From NCBI GenBank assembly GCA_910588535.1, contig CAJUOO010000003.1, positions 1 through 64,000 of the forward strand: a stretch of DNA of 64,000 nt, read 5' to 3'. The notes beneath the pieces were generated by a model, which worked only from the letters and a program-made list of their open reading frames with translations, was not told the origin of the DNA and ran no database searches. The translations under genes and the position numbers were made by a program. Position 1 is the first letter of the stretch. Each line of letters starts with the position of its first letter. Shown here piece by piece: positions 17,644 through 24,846 of this stretch. This DNA comes from an uncultured Lachnospiraceae bacterium (GTDB lineage Bacteria; Bacillota; Clostridia; Lachnospirales; Lachnospiraceae).

Positions 17644-18771
17644 CTATGCAGTTTGTCTGTTACCAACAAACTCAGTTGAGTTGCATATATTTATAGCGCC
17701 TAAAAGGTCTCTATGGATATGGAACCCACATTCACAAGTATAGTTTCTGTCCTCAGCGTGATGTACGCTTCCACAGATAGGGCAAGTCTGGCTTGTATAT
17801 GCCGGATTTACATACTCAACGGATATGCCTGCCAGCTTTGATTTGTATTTTATAAACTGTGCAAGCCTATAAAATGGCCAAGTATGCAGGCTATGATTGT
17901 TTTTACGACTTGTTCTTGTCGTAGAGCGAATGTTTTGTAGTTGCTCTAATTTTATAACTTTAACATTATGTGCTACTGCTGTTTCTACAATATCGTGACT
18001 TAACTTATGGTCAATATCACGCATTATGCGTTGTTCTTTGTCGTTAATACGTTTAACAGATTTTATCTTTTTGAAAGTTTGCAACTTCTTACGAAGATAA
18101 GCATAATGCCTACGCATATATTTGTTCCTACGACCATTACCATAGAACTTCACACTACCATCAGAACAGTAGCTAACAGCAGGACATTTGATGCCTAAAT
18201 CAATACCCATGATATTACCATCGGTTCTAAGTTCGGATTCAGCTATTTCGTATACGATTTGAGCCACTAATCTATGATTTTTGATGACAATACGCATAGT
18301 CCCAAACTTCTCATCAGAAAATAAAGATTTCTGGCGTTCTGTTAATTTAATAAGAACGGAAATACGCTTTGATTTGCCATTTATCATTACCGGAAATTCC
18401 ATACAGTTATCTTTAATCTTATAATTTTGATTATTGATATAACAACAAGGTTTCCTCAGTATTGGCAGATTTGGAGCTTTTGTTCTAACAGCAGAGCCAC
18501 ACTTTGCAAGACTTCTGTTTTTAAGAACAGCCTTATGGCAAAATTTGTAGTGTTTCCTCACAATGGATTTAGCATCACGAATACACTGATTTGCTAACGC
18601 ACTTGGCAGATTGGCATTTATATCAGCCGTAGTGGTCTTTGCAATAGAATGACCGCTTACAGCATCAGAAACAAGACTATTAACAGTATCCATATATTCT
18701 GTCATGGTTTCTATGATTAAAGTTTTCTGATATTCAGTTGGATAAACTTTCACTGTTTCAGAAAGCTGCAT
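17644..18771 (-). CDS. tnpB: IS605-type TnpB, RNA-guided nuclease
   Basis: A 375-residue TnpB with the RuvC-like triad visible: Asp in 'MGIDLGIKCP' (about residue 190), Glu in 'VIKLEQLQNI' and Asp in 'HIHRDLLGAINI' (residue 355). Between the last two lies the four-Cys zinc finger (TCPICG ... CECG). TnpB proteins cut DNA with a guide RNA from the element's right end and help keep the element in place. The start at 18771 gives 'MQLSETVKVYPTEYQ', the usual N-terminus; longer readings run antisense-like into tnpA. All three catalytic residues are intact. Confidence 0.93.
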   Translation of the reverse strand: MQLSETVKVYPTEYQKTLIIETMTEYMDTVNSLVSDAVSGHSIAKTTTADINANLPSALANQCIRDAKSIVRKHYKFCHKAVLKNRSLAKCGSAVRTKAPNLPILRKPCCYINNQNYKIKDNCMEFPVMINGKSKRISVLIKLTERQKSLFSDEKFGTMRIVIKNHRLVAQIVYEIAESELRTDGNIMGIDLGIKCPAVSYCSDGSVKFYGNGRRNKYMRRHYAYLRKKLQTFKKIKSVKRINDKEQRIMRDIDHKLSHDIVETAVAHNVKVIKLEQLQNIRSTTRTSRKNNHSLHTWPFYRLAQFIKYKSKLAGISVEYVNPAYTSQTCPICGSVHHAEDRNYTCECGFHIHRDLLGAINICNSTEFVGNRQTA

Positions 18772-18782
18772 AGTATCACCGC

Positions 18783-19175
18783 CTAAACATTTTTTTGGTT
18801 TTCGATATACTGTTTCATTGCAGCAAGTGGGGCGCCTCCAACAGTTGAAACAAAATAACTGTTTGTCCAGAGGCTTGGGAGCCTTGACTTTAACCAAGGG
18901 AATTCTTCCCTTAATATTCGGGACGAATAGCCTTTAATTTGCTTAACTGCTTTGTGGATACCATACTGGGGGTCTGCTTCCATAAGCAAATGTACATGGT
19001 CTGGCATTATTTCCATTTCAATAATTTCGGCATTAAGCTTATCGCAGGTTTCTCTAATCAGCTCCTTTAAGCGAACGTCAACACCGTTTACAAGAACGCA
19101 ACGCCGATACTTAGGGCAAAATACCACATGATACTTGCAGGAATAGACTACATTATTGTTTGATTTATATTTCAT
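18783..19175 (-). CDS. tnpA: IS200/IS605 Y1 transposase TnpA
   Basis: A 130-residue HUH-type transposase. The metal-binding motif 'MPDHVHLLME' is at residues 58-67 and the catalytic Tyr lies in 'MKQYIENQ' near residue 122. The N-terminal 'YSCKYHVVFCPKYRR' is typical of IS200-group TnpA. It precedes tnpB by 11 bases on the same strand. The length is at the short end but complete, and both active-site parts are present, so the element may be active. Confidence 0.93.
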   Translation of the reverse strand: MKYKSNNNVVYSCKYHVVFCPKYRRCVLVNGVDVRLKELIRETCDKLNAEIIEMEIMPDHVHLLMEADPQYGIHKAVKQIKGYSSRILREEFPWLKSRLPSLWTNSYFVSTVGGAPLAAMKQYIENQKNV

Positions 19176-19307
19176 ATTGCTATTATACTACTAATATCTA
19201 TCTAATGCAACAAAAAATAGATGGATTATACTGAACTAATGAAATAATATAGGTTGCCTTATATCCCCATAGTTAAAGCTAGGGGCTTTACGGCAACATA
19301 GGTAAAA

Positions 19308-19329
19308 GGTCTCGTATTGTTACGGGACC
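19308..19329. terminator. Hairpin next to the left end of the insertion sequence
   Basis: GGTCTCGT (19308-19315) pairs with ACGGGACC (19322-19329) over a 6-base loop, with short T runs on both sides. It lies between the Rpn gene stop and the insertion sequence and may end minus-strand transcription from the Rpn genes. Confidence 0.45.
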
Positions 19330-19428
19330 TTTATATTATATACTGATATCTAAAATATCACTATTGTCTTCTTTTTATTTTTTAGGTAATTCAAGAAGCG
19401 AAAGGATTTTATAAAATAGGAAGAAGTA

Positions 19429-20316
19429 TTATATATTATATTCGGAGAAGAGACTATGCTGAAACGCTCTATCATTTGCTGAACGTTCTAAGTCGTCATA
19501 GCGTTTATGCTGGAGCAGTAGAGCATTTAGTTTGTTTATACGTTTTGCTTCCAGTTCCATCCCCTCTTGTTTACCAAGTTGAATTCCTTCTTGTTTACCA
19601 AGTTGAATTCCGCGTTGCTCTGCTTCAAAAAGAAGTTGATTATAATCACGAATAGCTTTTTCTCTAGTTTCGTATTCTAAGCGTTTTTGTTTGTCTTGAC
19701 TGATAATTTGTAATTGCTGGTAAGCAGTGCTGATATAAGGGTCTTTTTCTGCTAACATTTCAAAGTCCTCCTTTCGTTCTGCGTTAATAAATTTAGCCCA
19801 TAATAGAATATTGTTTTTATCCTTTTTTAATTCTTTAGGTAATTTCGGAAGCTCCAGAAGATGAAATTCCATTTTATCAGTGTACAATATATGTCTAGTA
19901 TCTTCACGTATATGGAAACAAGAATAGAATTCTTGTTCTTCTGGAAATAGTACAAAGTCTAAAATACTGATATTTACACATTTTTTAAATACAGAGTAGT
20001 CCTGTCCAGAAGAAATTTGTTTAGTGTACATTTTGGAGATATAGAATAAAGAGCGATCTGCCCAAACACTCAGAGCCGCCAGTTGGATTTCTATATCAAT
20101 CTCAGTATTGTTATTCAATAAGATACGAACATCAAGGATACCTTGTTTTTCATCTTCATGGATTTTTCTAAGGTTTGTATTAAGAATTTGTGAGCTTTTA
20201 ATATCTTCTGGATTAAGTTTCAGCATAGTAGAAAGAAAGCCTATGCGTGCGTTTTCATTCATCATGATTTCTTTGAAAGCGAAATCAATTTTGGGTTTCA
20301 TTAAAAATTCTGACAT
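19429..20316 (-). CDS. Rpn-family PD-(D/E)XK nuclease, copy 1
   Basis: A 295-residue member of the recombination-promoting nuclease (Rpn/transposase_31-like) family. The catalytic core has Asp62 in 'GILDVRIL' and Glu76-x-Gln78 in 'TEIDIEIQ'. A helical region follows, then two tandem copies of 'GIQLGKQE' (about residues 236-251) and a variable C-terminal tail. In E. coli, Rpn proteins are DNA endonucleases linked to RecA-independent recombination and phage defence. Copy 2 lies 112 bases upstream and is almost identical until the repeats, after which the tails are unrelated. Confidence 0.85.
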   Translation of the reverse strand: MSEFLMKPKIDFAFKEIMMNENARIGFLSTMLKLNPEDIKSSQILNTNLRKIHEDEKQGILDVRILLNNNTEIDIEIQLAALSVWADRSLFYISKMYTKQISSGQDYSVFKKCVNISILDFVLFPEEQEFYSCFHIREDTRHILYTDKMEFHLLELPKLPKELKKDKNNILLWAKFINAERKEDFEMLAEKDPYISTAYQQLQIISQDKQKRLEYETREKAIRDYNQLLFEAEQRGIQLGKQEGIQLGKQEGMELEAKRINKLNALLLQHKRYDDLERSANDRAFQHSLFSEYNI

Positions 20317-20428
20317 ATAAGGTGCTCCTTGATTTCGTTTGTTTTCTGTTAAGTCAAATTATTATCATATAATATAGGATGAATCACTGAAAAAATGAAT
20401 TGAATAATCTTTAGAGGAAGTATATCTT

Positions 20429-21304
20429 TTATTCATTTTTTAAGGATTTTAGTTGTTCTATGGATAAATGAGTACTGTTTATGATAATATCATCAGGGAT
20501 GTTTAAGGAAAGTAAGTTCTTAGCAATGCGAATTGCCTCTTCTTGAATCCCTTCTTGTTTACCAAGTTGAATTCCTTCCTGTTTACCTAATTGAATCCCA
20601 CGTTGCTCTGCTTCAAGTAGAAGCTGGTTGTGATCGCGAATGGCTTTTTCTCTAGTTTCGTATTCTAAGCGTTTTTGTTTATCTTGGCTGATAACTTGTA
20701 ATTGTTGGTAAGCGCTGTCGATATAAGGATCTTTTTCTGCAAGCATAACAAATTCCTCCTTTCGTTCTGCGTTGATAAATTTAGCCCATAATAGAATATT
20801 GTTTTTATCCTGTTTTAATTCTTTAGGTAGTTTTGGAAGCTCCAGAAGATGAAATTCCATTTTATCAGTGTACAATATATGTCTTGTATCTTCACGGATA
20901 TGGAAACAAGAATAGAATTCCTGCTCTTCTGGAAATAGCACAAAATCTAAGATACTAATATTTACACATTTCTTGAATACAGAGTAGTCCTGTCCAGAAG
21001 AAATTTGTTCAGTATACATTTTGGAGATATAAAATAAGGAACGGTCTGCCCAAACACTCAGAGGTGCTAATTGGATCTCTATATCAATCTCAGTGTTGTT
21101 ATTCATTAAGATACGGACATCTAAGATGCCTTGTTTTTCATCTTCATGGATTTTTCTAAGGTTTGTATTAAGGATCTGTGAGCTTTTAATATCTTTGGGA
21201 TTGAGTTTCAACATAGTGGAAAGAAAACCGATGCGGGCTTTCTCATTCATCATGATTTCTTTAAAGGCAAAATCAATTTTAGGTTTCATTAAAAATTCTG
21301 ACAT
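20429..21304 (-). CDS. Rpn-family PD-(D/E)XK nuclease, copy 2
   Basis: A 291-residue paralogue of copy 1 with the same nuclease residues (Asp62, Glu76, Gln78) and only scattered substitutions in the first 235 residues. After the 'GIQLGKQE' repeats it ends in 'EEAIRIAKNLLSLNIPDDII' and an acidic/basic tail, unlike copy 1. The 'LL..gip.d.I...t.ls.eel..L' tail is the common form in Rpn proteins. Both genes start 'MSEFLMKPKIDFAFKEIMMN', so the duplication is recent. Each has its own AAGGAG-type site. Confidence 0.85.
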   Translation of the reverse strand: MSEFLMKPKIDFAFKEIMMNEKARIGFLSTMLKLNPKDIKSSQILNTNLRKIHEDEKQGILDVRILMNNNTEIDIEIQLAPLSVWADRSLFYISKMYTEQISSGQDYSVFKKCVNISILDFVLFPEEQEFYSCFHIREDTRHILYTDKMEFHLLELPKLPKELKQDKNNILLWAKFINAERKEEFVMLAEKDPYIDSAYQQLQVISQDKQKRLEYETREKAIRDHNQLLLEAEQRGIQLGKQEGIQLGKQEGIQEEAIRIAKNLLSLNIPDDIIINSTHLSIEQLKSLKNE

Positions 21305-21322
21305 ATAGGTTCTCCTTGTGAA

Positions 21323-21598
21323 TTAATGTGAGTTTATCCATTTTTTGTATTGTTCCCAATCGTTTTTTGTTAAACAAATTTCAGAGTAATAATAATCTTT
21401 ATTAATAATAATATACCAGATTTTCTTTAATTTAGATAGAAACCTTCCTTGTTCTTTATACCAGTTGGCGCTTAGATATGTTTGGTAACAATATAATTCT
21501 TCATCACTGGTGTCTATATTAACACGCAACCCTTCATCACAACCACAAGAGCAGGTGAGAATCAGTTGATTATCGTCAGAAGTGGTAAAAGCAGCCAT
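21323..21598 (-). CDS. Hypothetical small protein upstream of the Rpn pair
   Basis: A 91-residue protein of unknown function. 'LILTCSCGCDEGLRVNID' (residues 12-29) contains a Cys-Ser-Cys-Gly-Cys group that could bind metal. The rest is rich in Tyr, Trp and Lys. It starts behind AGGAGGTAAC and ends 18 bases before the second Rpn gene, so it is probably expressed with it. Confidence 0.6.
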   Translation of the reverse strand: MAAFTTSDDNQLILTCSCGCDEGLRVNIDTSDEELYCYQTYLSANWYKEQGRFLSKLKKIWYIIINKDYYYSEICLTKNDWEQYKKWINSH

Positions 21599-21637
21599 AT
21601 AAGTTACCTCCTACTATTAGATTTATTGGTTTTTGTT

Positions 21638-21670
21638 GACACTCCCCATGCCTGAAGGCAGGGGAGTGTC
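21638..21670. repeat. Orphan IS605-type end hairpin
   Basis: GACACTCCCC (21638-21647) pairs with GGGGAGTGTC (21661-21670), with an inner GCC/GGC stem. The sequence is nearly identical to the right-end hairpin of the IS at 17.5 kb, but no transposase is next to it. It is probably the relic of a lost element or a small derivative, and it may now terminate transcription. Confidence 0.6.
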
Positions 21671-21676
21671 AGTACA

Positions 21677-22087
21677 TCAGTGTGTTTTTAGCAAAAAATC
21701 GTAAGGTGTGAGAGTGGGGATTGTGCCATTCTTAAAATGTTTTATATTATTAGTAATAATATAATCAATATGGTTGCTTATAGCAGTAGTGTATTGCACA
21801 CAGTCCTCAAAATCATTCCATTTCAGTGCAAACGCTGTCTGGATATCCAAGCTGGTAACAGAAATAACAGAAACCAGCCTAAAAATATTTTCCATTATTC
21901 CATATGTGGTATCTGCATTGTGTGTTTCTTTGCGGATAATATAAAATAAATCTGTTACGGATGATGCAGTGATATATGCATGATGCTTATTTGAAACTAT
22001 CATTCTGAAAAGTTTAGCTGATAATTCTGCATCTTTACGGTTTAAGATCATATCTAGTATAACGTTAGTATCAATCAATAATTCCAT
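21677..22087 (-). CDS. PIN-domain toxin (VapC-like ribonuclease)
   Basis: A 136-residue PIN domain. 'MELLIDTNVILDMILNRK' provides the first acidic residue (Asp6), Glu and Asp follow in 'NRKDAELSAKLFR', and 'NDFEDCVQYTTAISNHIDYI' plus 'IITNNIKHF' provide the later ones. The ATG at 22087 overlaps the antitoxin gene by 17 bases. PIN toxins cut RNA and are neutralised by the upstream antitoxin. The overlap and size fit a type II toxin-antitoxin pair. Confidence 0.85.
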   Translation of the reverse strand: MELLIDTNVILDMILNRKDAELSAKLFRMIVSNKHHAYITASSVTDLFYIIRKETHNADTTYGIMENIFRLVSVISVTSLDIQTAFALKWNDFEDCVQYTTAISNHIDYIITNNIKHFKNGTIPTLTPYDFLLKTH

Positions 22088-22307
22088 ATTGTTCTTGTAT
22101 CCTTTCAGCCTTATATTCTTCTGGTGTTTTTCCATTGTCAGGGACAGAACCAATAAGATTTTTTAGCACTTCATCAATGTTTTCTTCAGTATTGGGTGTT
22201 TCAGAAGAATGTTGTGAACTAACAAACTGAATAAAGGTATAAATAGTTTCTATATCCCTTTCGGGAAGTTTATTTAATAACTGGATAGATTTTTCTAATG
22301 TTGACAT
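22071..22307 (-). CDS. Antitoxin of the PIN pair
   Basis: A 78-residue acidic protein starting 'MSTLEKSIQLLNKLPERDIE', with a helix-rich N-terminus and a C-terminal 'GKTPEEYKAERIQEQYGI' that resembles the toxin-wrapping tails of small antitoxins found beside PIN genes. It overlaps the toxin gene. No clear DNA-binding motif is visible, so autoregulation is uncertain. Confidence 0.75.
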   Translation of the reverse strand: MSTLEKSIQLLNKLPERDIETIYTFIQFVSSQHSSETPNTEENIDEVLKNLIGSVPDNGKTPEEYKAERIQEQYGIID

Positions 22308-22327
22308 GTATTTGGTTCTCCTTAAAT

Positions 22328-22702
22328 TTAGTTTTTAATGTTATTTGGCAGTTTTTCGATAACTTTTCCCATACATCTAGTATTTTCGTTAAGCAGTACA
22401 TCCTTTGCGTCGGGATTAAGAGAGATAAGTTCTGTTTCGTCTAACGTTTTAACATAGCTTTCATTGTCTACTCGGAATATACCTATATCACCTATAACTA
22501 TATCTTCTGTCATTACTATAAGAAGCATATCCACGTCATAGAATAAAGGTTCCATACTGTTTCCGTTTATTACTATTGCATAATCTACTTTTTTGTAATC
22601 TGGTATATCTGGTATCTCAATTCGTTTTGTAGGTGGAGCATCAAATATAATCTGTCCGGTTCCAGCAGATGCAAGATGGAAGAAGTAATTGATGATTCTC
22701 AT
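22328..22702 (-). CDS. S24 (LexA/CI-like) peptidase part of a split phage repressor
   Basis: A 124-residue LexA/CI-type C-terminal domain. 'LASAGTGQIIFD' contains the Ala-Gly self-cleavage site, 'VINGNSMEPLFYD' the nucleophilic Ser and 'YVKTLDE' the catalytic Lys. It has no DNA-binding part of its own. It is in the same reading frame as the helix-turn-helix protein ending at 22745, with only one TAA and 14 sense codons between them, and those codons read as a plausible linker. It is best seen as the second half of one CI-like repressor cut by a nonsense codon; separate translation from the internal ATG is possible but lacks a good ribosome binding site. Confidence 0.75.
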   Translation of the reverse strand: MRIINYFFHLASAGTGQIIFDAPPTKRIEIPDIPDYKKVDYAIVINGNSMEPLFYDVDMLLIVMTEDIVIGDIGIFRVDNESYVKTLDETELISLNPDAKDVLLNENTRCMGKVIEKLPNNIKN

Positions 22703-22744
22703 TGGAATAAATTCTGTTGATATTTCTATATCTGTTTTTTGAAT

Positions 22745-23116
22745 TTATTCATCTTGTTCTTTCAGCTTCTTTGCTATGGAATATTCCCTATCCAGTACCA
22801 TATCAACCACGCCTATCCCGTCAGGGGAATGGGTCGAGATGAAGAGATATTTATCTATTATATGTTCATATTGATTAAATTTTTCTTGTCTTAGTTCTTT
22901 AGGACTTTTTTCATGTTCTGACATTCCATTTAAATATTCTATAGAAACGCCTAATCCCTTGGAGAGTTTAAGGGCAACTTTGAGTGCAATATCTTTTTGT
23001 TTTCTTTTTATAATTCCCCTCACTGTTCCATCTGGTAAGTCGCACAAGCGAGCAACTTCAGCAACTTTTAATTTTCTATCTTTCATAAGTTGGGAGAGTA
23101 TTTCGTATATTTCCAT
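22745..23116 (-). CDS. XRE-type DNA-binding part of a split phage repressor
   Basis: A 123-residue protein. Residues 5-65 form an XRE helix-turn-helix ('KVAEVARLCDLPDGTVRGII'). A C-terminal helical linker normally leads into an S24 domain in full-length repressors, and that domain follows in frame after a single TAA. The promoter (TTGCAA and TATAAT, 17-bp spacing, 23138-23166) and AAGGAGGA site are intact. The truncated product could still bind DNA but would lack the dimerising, RecA-responsive domain. Confidence 0.8.
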   Translation of the reverse strand: MEIYEILSQLMKDRKLKVAEVARLCDLPDGTVRGIIKRKQKDIALKVALKLSKGLGVSIEYLNGMSEHEKSPKELRQEKFNQYEHIIDKYLFISTHSPDGIGVVDMVLDREYSIAKKLKEQDE

Positions 23117-23137
23117 TAGTCAGTCCTCCTTGAATAT

Positions 23138-23166
23138 ATTATAACATAGAAAATCGAGCATTGCAA
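23138..23166 (-). promoter_or_regulatory. Promoter of the split repressor with nearby repeat motifs
   Basis: On the minus strand TTGCAA (23161-23166) and TATAAT (23138-23143) are 17 bases apart. The motif AAATCGAGCA overlaps the spacer and recurs as AAATCAAGCA about 44 bases further on; these may be operator half-sites for the repressor. Confidence 0.65.
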
Positions 23167-23225
23167 GAAAAAACACAAAATATTACTGATAAAATCAAGC
23201 AATATACGAAATAGGAGGAGAACAA

Positions 23226-23270
23226 ATGAAACAAAATATCTTATAAATTTAAGATATTATGCTTTTTTTG
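23226..23270 (+). terminator. Six-codon ORF running into an intrinsic terminator
   Basis: AGGAGGAG precedes ATG at 23226, but the frame closes after MKQNIL. The codons overlap a perfect 8-bp stem (AATATCTT 23235-23242 / AAGATATT 23251-23258) followed by a run of seven T. The position is where a cro-like gene would begin, so it may be a truncated gene or a leader attenuator. Confidence 0.6.
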
Positions 23271-23282
23271 TTTTATTGAAAA

Positions 23283-23330
23283 AGGCTGCCGCAATTCCAC
23301 TGGCTTTAGACGGTGGGTAGTTCACGGTTA
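23283..23330. repeat. IS200/IS605-type right-end relic
   Basis: 'GGCTGCCGCAATTCCAC' followed by 'TGGCTTTAGACGGTGGG' and 'TAGTTCACGG' resembles the end hairpin and terminal bases of TnpB-bearing IS605 elements. No tnpA or tnpB is left nearby. It is different from the end of the intact element at 17.5 kb. The rest of the 23117-23448 gap shows nothing further. Confidence 0.45.
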
Positions 23331-23448
23331 TGATCATAATTTATACGAACAAATGTTCTATATGAATATTGACATACGAAAAATGTAGTGTTATATTAAT
23401 TATAGCGCAACAGACGACAAATATAGTTGTGGAAGAAGGTGTATTATT

Positions 23449-23586
23449 ATGGAAGAAAAAGAAGAATACAAAAGGAAAATTATCGAACTGGTGGAGAAAA
23501 TTGAGAATCCTGCAATACTGATGAAAATCTACACAGTTGCTAAAACACACTATGAAATTCTAAGAGAAAAGGAGCAAGAGGACTAA
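23449..23586 (+). CDS. Small helical protein convergent with XRE regulator (copy 1)
   Basis: A 45-residue protein (MEEKEEYKRKIIELVEKIEN at its start) of two predicted helices. A homologue of 47 residues lies at 29296, sharing the 'EEYRKKIIELVEKI' core. In both places the stop codon overlaps the stop of a convergent XRE gene by 4 bases. Function unknown; the repeated pairing suggests that the two genes travel as a unit and that the small protein may modulate the regulator. It is too short for many gene finders. Confidence 0.6.
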   Translation: MEEKEEYKRKIIELVEKIENPAILMKIYTVAKTHYEILREKEQED

Positions 23587-23966
23587 TCCTCTGCTCCTTT
23601 CAAAAATCTGTCTGCAAATTTCCAGAACAATTCTTTGTCGCTGTCTGATAATTTCCAGTAATCAATAATAGCCTGCTTGGCTTTTGGGTCTTTTTCGCCT
23701 ATCAGTGTTGATATTTCGGAGTAATCGTCTGTATCAGTGGATTCACACATTTCTCCCTCTCCAAAACGAAACCAATTCTCCCTAACACCATATTTTAAGC
23801 ATATTATTTCTATTACCCTGTCAGAAACCCCTTTTCTTTTATTCTCAATATCCGAAACATGACCTTGCGTTGTCTTTATTTCTTTTGCAAAATCTCCTTG
23901 CTTCATTTTGAGAGAGGTTCTTACTTCTTTAAGTCTTTCGCAGACCTTTTCTTCTTTTATATCCAT
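23583..23966 (-). CDS. XRE-family transcriptional regulator
   Basis: A 127-residue regulator with an N-terminal XRE domain (residues 9-65: 'KMKQGDFAKEIKTTQGHVSD'). The C-terminal tail ends with 'LSDSDKELFWKFADRFLKG', shared with the regulator at 29436. The divergent promoter region upstream contains repeated TATCACTT half-sites. The pair with a divergent plus-strand operon looks like a phage immunity switch. It has no protease domain, so SOS cleavage is not expected. Confidence 0.85.
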   Translation of the reverse strand: MDIKEEKVCERLKEVRTSLKMKQGDFAKEIKTTQGHVSDIENKRKGVSDRVIEIICLKYGVRENWFRFGEGEMCESTDTDDYSEISTLIGEKDPKAKQAIIDYWKLSDSDKELFWKFADRFLKGAED

Positions 23967-24001
23967 AACTTCCTCCTTTCTAATACCACTATATCACAAA
24001 A

Positions 24002-24055
24002 AATATCACTTTGCAACAAAAATATATTGACATAGTGATTGTTAAGTGATATATT
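24002..24055 (+). promoter_or_regulatory. Consensus promoter and XRE operators, divergent control region
   Basis: TTGACA (24027-24032), 17 bases, TATATT (24050-24055) drives the plus-strand operon. ATATCACTTTG at about 24002 and TAAGTGATAT in the spacer are inverted copies of one motif, with TAGTGAT between them. This places operators over the promoter, as expected for repression by the XRE protein at 23583. Confidence 0.7.
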
Positions 24056-24088
24056 AAAATCACAAAGCAACAATAATGAGGTGTTTAT

Positions 24089-24262
24089 ATGGCAATTAAC
24101 AGTACAAGAACAAATAAAGAAATCGACGAGGGCAAGAGAATTTCTGCATTATTCTCTACCTTGTCCGAGGAAAATAAGACAATGGCGATTGTTTACTTGT
24201 CGGCTTTGAGGGACAAGGAGATTGCAGACAGCGGAAAGAAGAAAGAATTGCAGGAAGTGTAG
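24089..24262 (+). CDS. Small phage protein, homologue of 30562 product
   Basis: A 57-residue protein whose core 'LSEENKTMAIVYLSALRDKE' is shared with the 56-residue product at 30562 ('ISEESKMMAIVYLSALRDKE'). It is the first gene after the consensus promoter at 24027. Function unknown. The helical, amphipathic core and duplicated presence suggest a regulatory or inhibitor peptide; a cro-like role is possible, but no helix-turn-helix is recognised. Confidence 0.65.
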   Translation: MAINSTRTNKEIDEGKRISALFSTLSEENKTMAIVYLSALRDKEIADSGKKKELQEV

Positions 24263-24264
24263 GA

Positions 24265-24498
24265 ATGGCATTGAATATAATAACAAAACCCGTTGATGAA
24301 ATGAAGCAAACGTTGACTTTAGACAAGCAGGTTGTGGTGAAGGTTTGTGATGACGTGATAGCAGCAATGATTAATGGGCTTCCAGAAGAAGTTCATACAC
24401 TTGAGGTCTTCAGCTATGTTTTAGAAGAAAGCAAAGAAATGCTTAACCATAAAATAATTAAATTACTTCCTTTTCGGAATGGTGTACCCAGTGAATAA
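24265..24498 (+). CDS. Hypothetical small phage protein
   Basis: A 77-residue acidic protein, 2 bases after the preceding stop, so translationally coupled. 'LDKQVVVKVCDDVIAAMING' and 'HTLEVFSYVLEESKEML' are amphipathic helices. No family is recognised. Confidence 0.6.
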   Translation: MALNIITKPVDEMKQTLTLDKQVVVKVCDDVIAAMINGLPEEVHTLEVFSYVLEESKEMLNHKIIKLLPFRNGVPSE

Positions 24499-24527
24499 GA
24501 GCTTATAGATATGTAGAAAGAAGGGGA

Positions 24528-24707
24528 TTATTCCCCTTCTTCTGAGTTTTTTTGCTCCTTTAAAGCTTGAAGTCCTAGTCGAATTAACTCCAAGGTTGCC
24601 TGTGAACGACTATTGTAACGATTGTCAAAACGGAAATCATCAATTTCTTTTAGCATTTCATCATCAACAGTTATACAGTATCGTGGCTTTTCTGTTGGCA
24701 TATTCAT
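24528..24707 (-). CDS. Ribbon-helix-helix repressor
   Basis: A 59-residue CopG/Arc-type protein. 'PRYCITVDDEMLKEIDDFR' gives the beta strand and first helix, 'NRYNSRSQATLELIRLGLQA' the turn and second helix. The ATG at 24707 is preceded by GAGGTG. It is divergent from another small DNA-binding-like gene, and the promoters of both contain large palindromes in their spacers, so it most likely represses both genes by binding there. Confidence 0.8.
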   Translation of the reverse strand: MNMPTEKPRYCITVDDEMLKEIDDFRFDNRYNSRSQATLELIRLGLQALKEQKNSEEGE

Positions 24708-24724
24708 CACCTCGGAGTTTATTA

Positions 24725-24832
24725 TACATCAGTGTATCACTGATGTAAAGAAGAACTTTATAAATTACCTATTGACAAGTGTATCACTGATACACTATAA
24801 TAAAAACAAGAAAAGTGTATCGGTGATACACT
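24725..24832. promoter_or_regulatory. Divergent promoters with palindromic operators in both spacers
   Basis: Plus strand: TTGACA (24772-24777) and TATAAT (24796-24801), 18 bases apart; the spacer is AGTGTATCACTGATACACT (24778-24796), a perfect 19-base palindrome. Minus strand: TTTACA and TATAAT, 17 bases apart, enclose the palindrome TACATCAGTG/CACTGATGTA (24725-24747). A third site, AGTGTATC/GATACACT (24814-24832), lies downstream of the plus promoter. Confidence 0.85.
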
Positions 24833-24846
24833 GGGAAGGAGGAAAT

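Larger units (their letters stand above)
17507..19290 (-). mobile_element. IS200/IS605-family insertion sequence with tnpA and tnpB
   Basis: The element has subterminal hairpins instead of inverted repeats. At the tnpB end CCCC..GCC/GGC.GGGG lies at about 17515-17535; at the tnpA end CCCC.TAG/CTA.GGGG lies at about 19265-19285. Between them tnpA and tnpB run on the minus strand. This is the organisation of IS605-group elements, which move as single strands by a Y1 HUH transposase. Exact ends need the empty site. It separates the membrane module from the Rpn genes. Confidence 0.85.

Noticed and set aside
18898..19175. Longer TnpB reading starting within tnpA
   Set aside because: The added N-terminal residues are out-of-frame tnpA codons; the standard TnpB N-terminus begins at 18771.
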